64,000 nucleotides of DNA from Betaproteobacteria bacterium. Its GTDB lineage: Bacteria; Pseudomonadota; Gammaproteobacteria; Burkholderiales; SG8-39. Both the position numbers and the translations under genes were made by a program. The notes below the pieces were generated by a model, which saw nothing but the letters and a program-made list of their open reading frames with translations, did no database searches and was not told the DNA's origin. Numbering within the stretch: position 1 is the stretch's first letter; every line of letters begins with the position of its first letter. Positions 63,180 through 64,000 of this stretch are shown here, in pieces. The stretch spans positions 62,001 to 126,000 of the forward strand of contig SCTY01000003.1 of the NCBI GenBank assembly GCA_004297625.1, given 5' to 3'.

Positions 63180-64000
63180 TCAGACCCGGTCGATGTGCTT
63201 CTCGCCGTAAAGCCCTTCGGGCCTCACCAGCAGGAAAAGCAGCGCCACGACATAGGCGAACCAGGATTCGATGCCGCCGCCGAACATCGGCCCGACGTAG
63301 ACCTCGGCGAGCTTCTCGGTCGCGCCGATGATGAGCCCGCCGATGATCGCGCCGGGGATGGACTCGAAGCCGCCGATGAGCAAGACCGGGAGCGCTTTGA
63401 GCGCGGTAAAAGTGAGCGCGTATTGCACGCCGTTGCGCACGCCCCACATGAGGCCGGCGACCAGCGCCACGAAGCCGGCCACGGCCCAGACGATGGCCCA
63501 GATGTGCTGCAGCGGAATGCCGACCGCGAGCGCGGCCTGGTGATCGTCGGCGACCGCGCGCAGCGCCCGCCCGATGCGCGTCTTCTGGAAGAACACCGCG
63601 AGCACCGCGACCAGCGCCCCGGCGACGAACGCCGCGAAGATGTCGAACTGGCTGATGTTGATATTCAGCTTCTGCGACAGCCAGTCGATCGGCACGTCGG
63701 CGATGCCGAGCTCGAGGCCGTGCGGCTGCGAGCCCCAGATGAGCTGCGACAGACCCTCGAGCACGAAGGTGAGGCCGATGGTGGCCATGAAGAGCGTGAT
63801 CTGCGGCTGGTTCACCAGCGGCCGCAGCACCGTGCGCTCGATCACGACCCCTAGGACCACCATCACGACGAGCGTCACGGCGAGCGCGAGCCAGAAATTC
63901 CAGCCGCGCTCGGTGAGCGACACGAACGTGAGCGCGGCGAAGAAGACCATCGATCCTTGGGCGAAGTTGAAAACGCCCGAGGCCTTGTAGATCAGCACGA
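63180..64000 (-). CDS. livH: Branched-chain-type ABC importer permease LivH, N-terminus cut by window edge
   Basis: The frame is open to the right edge and begins inside the LivH family pattern LIYKASGVFNFAQGSMVFFA, so the true start lies about 25 residues upstream, outside the window. It has FMATIGLTFVLEGLSQLIWG, RRALRAVADDHQAALAVGIP-type EAA loop (seen as GRALRAVADDHQAALAVGIP) and FESIPGAIIGGLIIGATEKL. It forms the membrane channel with LivM. The first visible GTG is not taken as a start. Confidence 0.9.
   Translation of the reverse strand, partial: VLIYKASGVFNFAQGSMVFFAALTFVSLTERGWNFWLALAVTLVVMVVLGVVIERTVLRPLVNQPQITLFMATIGLTFVLEGLSQLIWGSQPHGLELGIADVPIDWLSQKLNINISQFDIFAAFVAGALVAVLAVFFQKTRIGRALRAVADDHQAALAVGIPLQHIWAIVWAVAGFVALVAGLMWGVRNGVQYALTFTALKALPVLLIGGFESIPGAIIGGLIIGATEKLAEVYVGPMFGGGIESWFAYVVALLFLLVRPEGLYGEKHIDRV

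Overview
The window looks like a chromosomal segment of a GC-rich betaproteobacterium, either a Burkholderiales-type genome or a metagenome-assembled relative. The evidence is a zapA-ssrS (6S RNA) pair followed by an EVE-domain gene, a class I PHA synthase, a complete leucine/isovalerate (liu) operon under a MerR-type regulator, a WaaQ/WaaG/MsbA lipopolysaccharide block and a cobalamin-riboswitch-controlled btuB. No tRNA, rRNA, CRISPR array or transposase gene was recognised. The species cannot be named from the sequence.

Region 1 (1-23.8 kb, all minus strand) is one long surface-glycan locus in which most genes overlap by 1-4 bases. Read in transcription order it holds waaQ, a WaaG-like glycosyltransferase and msbA (core and lipid A export). 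A Doc/AbrB toxin-antitoxin pair with its own promoter follows, then a GT4 transferase, rfbB-rfbA-rfbC-rfbD (dTDP-rhamnose), and a small-ORF/nucleotidyltransferase pair. Next come two GT9 transferases flanking an O-antigen ligase and a Wzm/Wzt ABC exporter. The last block is an unusual sugar module: a NeuB-like PEP-condensing enzyme, an acetolactate-synthase-like ThDP enzyme, an SDR, a 3-dehydroquinate-synthase-like sugar-phosphate cyclase, an FGGY kinase, a HAD phosphatase, a nucleotide-sugar epimerase, a GDP-mannose-hydrolase-like NUDIX protein and a GT2 transferase cut by the window edge. This block is the best candidate in the window for an undescribed pathway, plausibly a carbocyclic or branched surface sugar.

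Region 2 (23.9-29.6 kb) starts with a second nucleotidyltransferase/small-ORF pair. It continues with a B12 salvage group: a DUF71 ATPase, cobyric acid synthase and btuB under a cobalamin riboswitch, with btuF divergent and its upstream region lying antisense to the riboswitch.

Region 3 (29.6-38.4 kb, plus strand) is housekeeping: a ZapB-like coiled coil, zapA, 6S RNA, an EVE protein, hemE, priA with tandem DnaA-box-like sites, argS, a SPOR protein, two DsbA-type oxidoreductases and an SDR.

Region 4 (38.4-56.4 kb) is acyl-CoA metabolism: acyl-CoA dehydrogenases and a crotonase, phaC with an MBL hydrolase, then a MerR regulator with a palindromic operator in front of the leucine degradation operon. 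That operon holds isovaleryl-CoA dehydrogenase, three hotdog thioesterases, thiolase, a second dehydrogenase, both methylcrotonyl-CoA carboxylase subunits, methylglutaconyl-CoA hydratase and HMG-CoA lyase. Together these convert leucine-derived isovaleryl-CoA to acetyl-CoA and acetoacetate, which can feed PHA synthesis.

Region 5 (56.4-58.6 kb) is a visibly AT-richer insert. It carries an anti-phage dCTP-deaminase-type gene that is whole except for one in-frame TGA, plus a small unknown ORF. Region 6 (58.6-64 kb, minus) is a branched-chain/aromatic-type ABC importer (livH-livM-binding protein-livF) with a PaaK-like CoA ligase. Palindromic repeats sharing GGGGTCAGAG or GGTCTGTCCC cores sit immediately after several gene ends.
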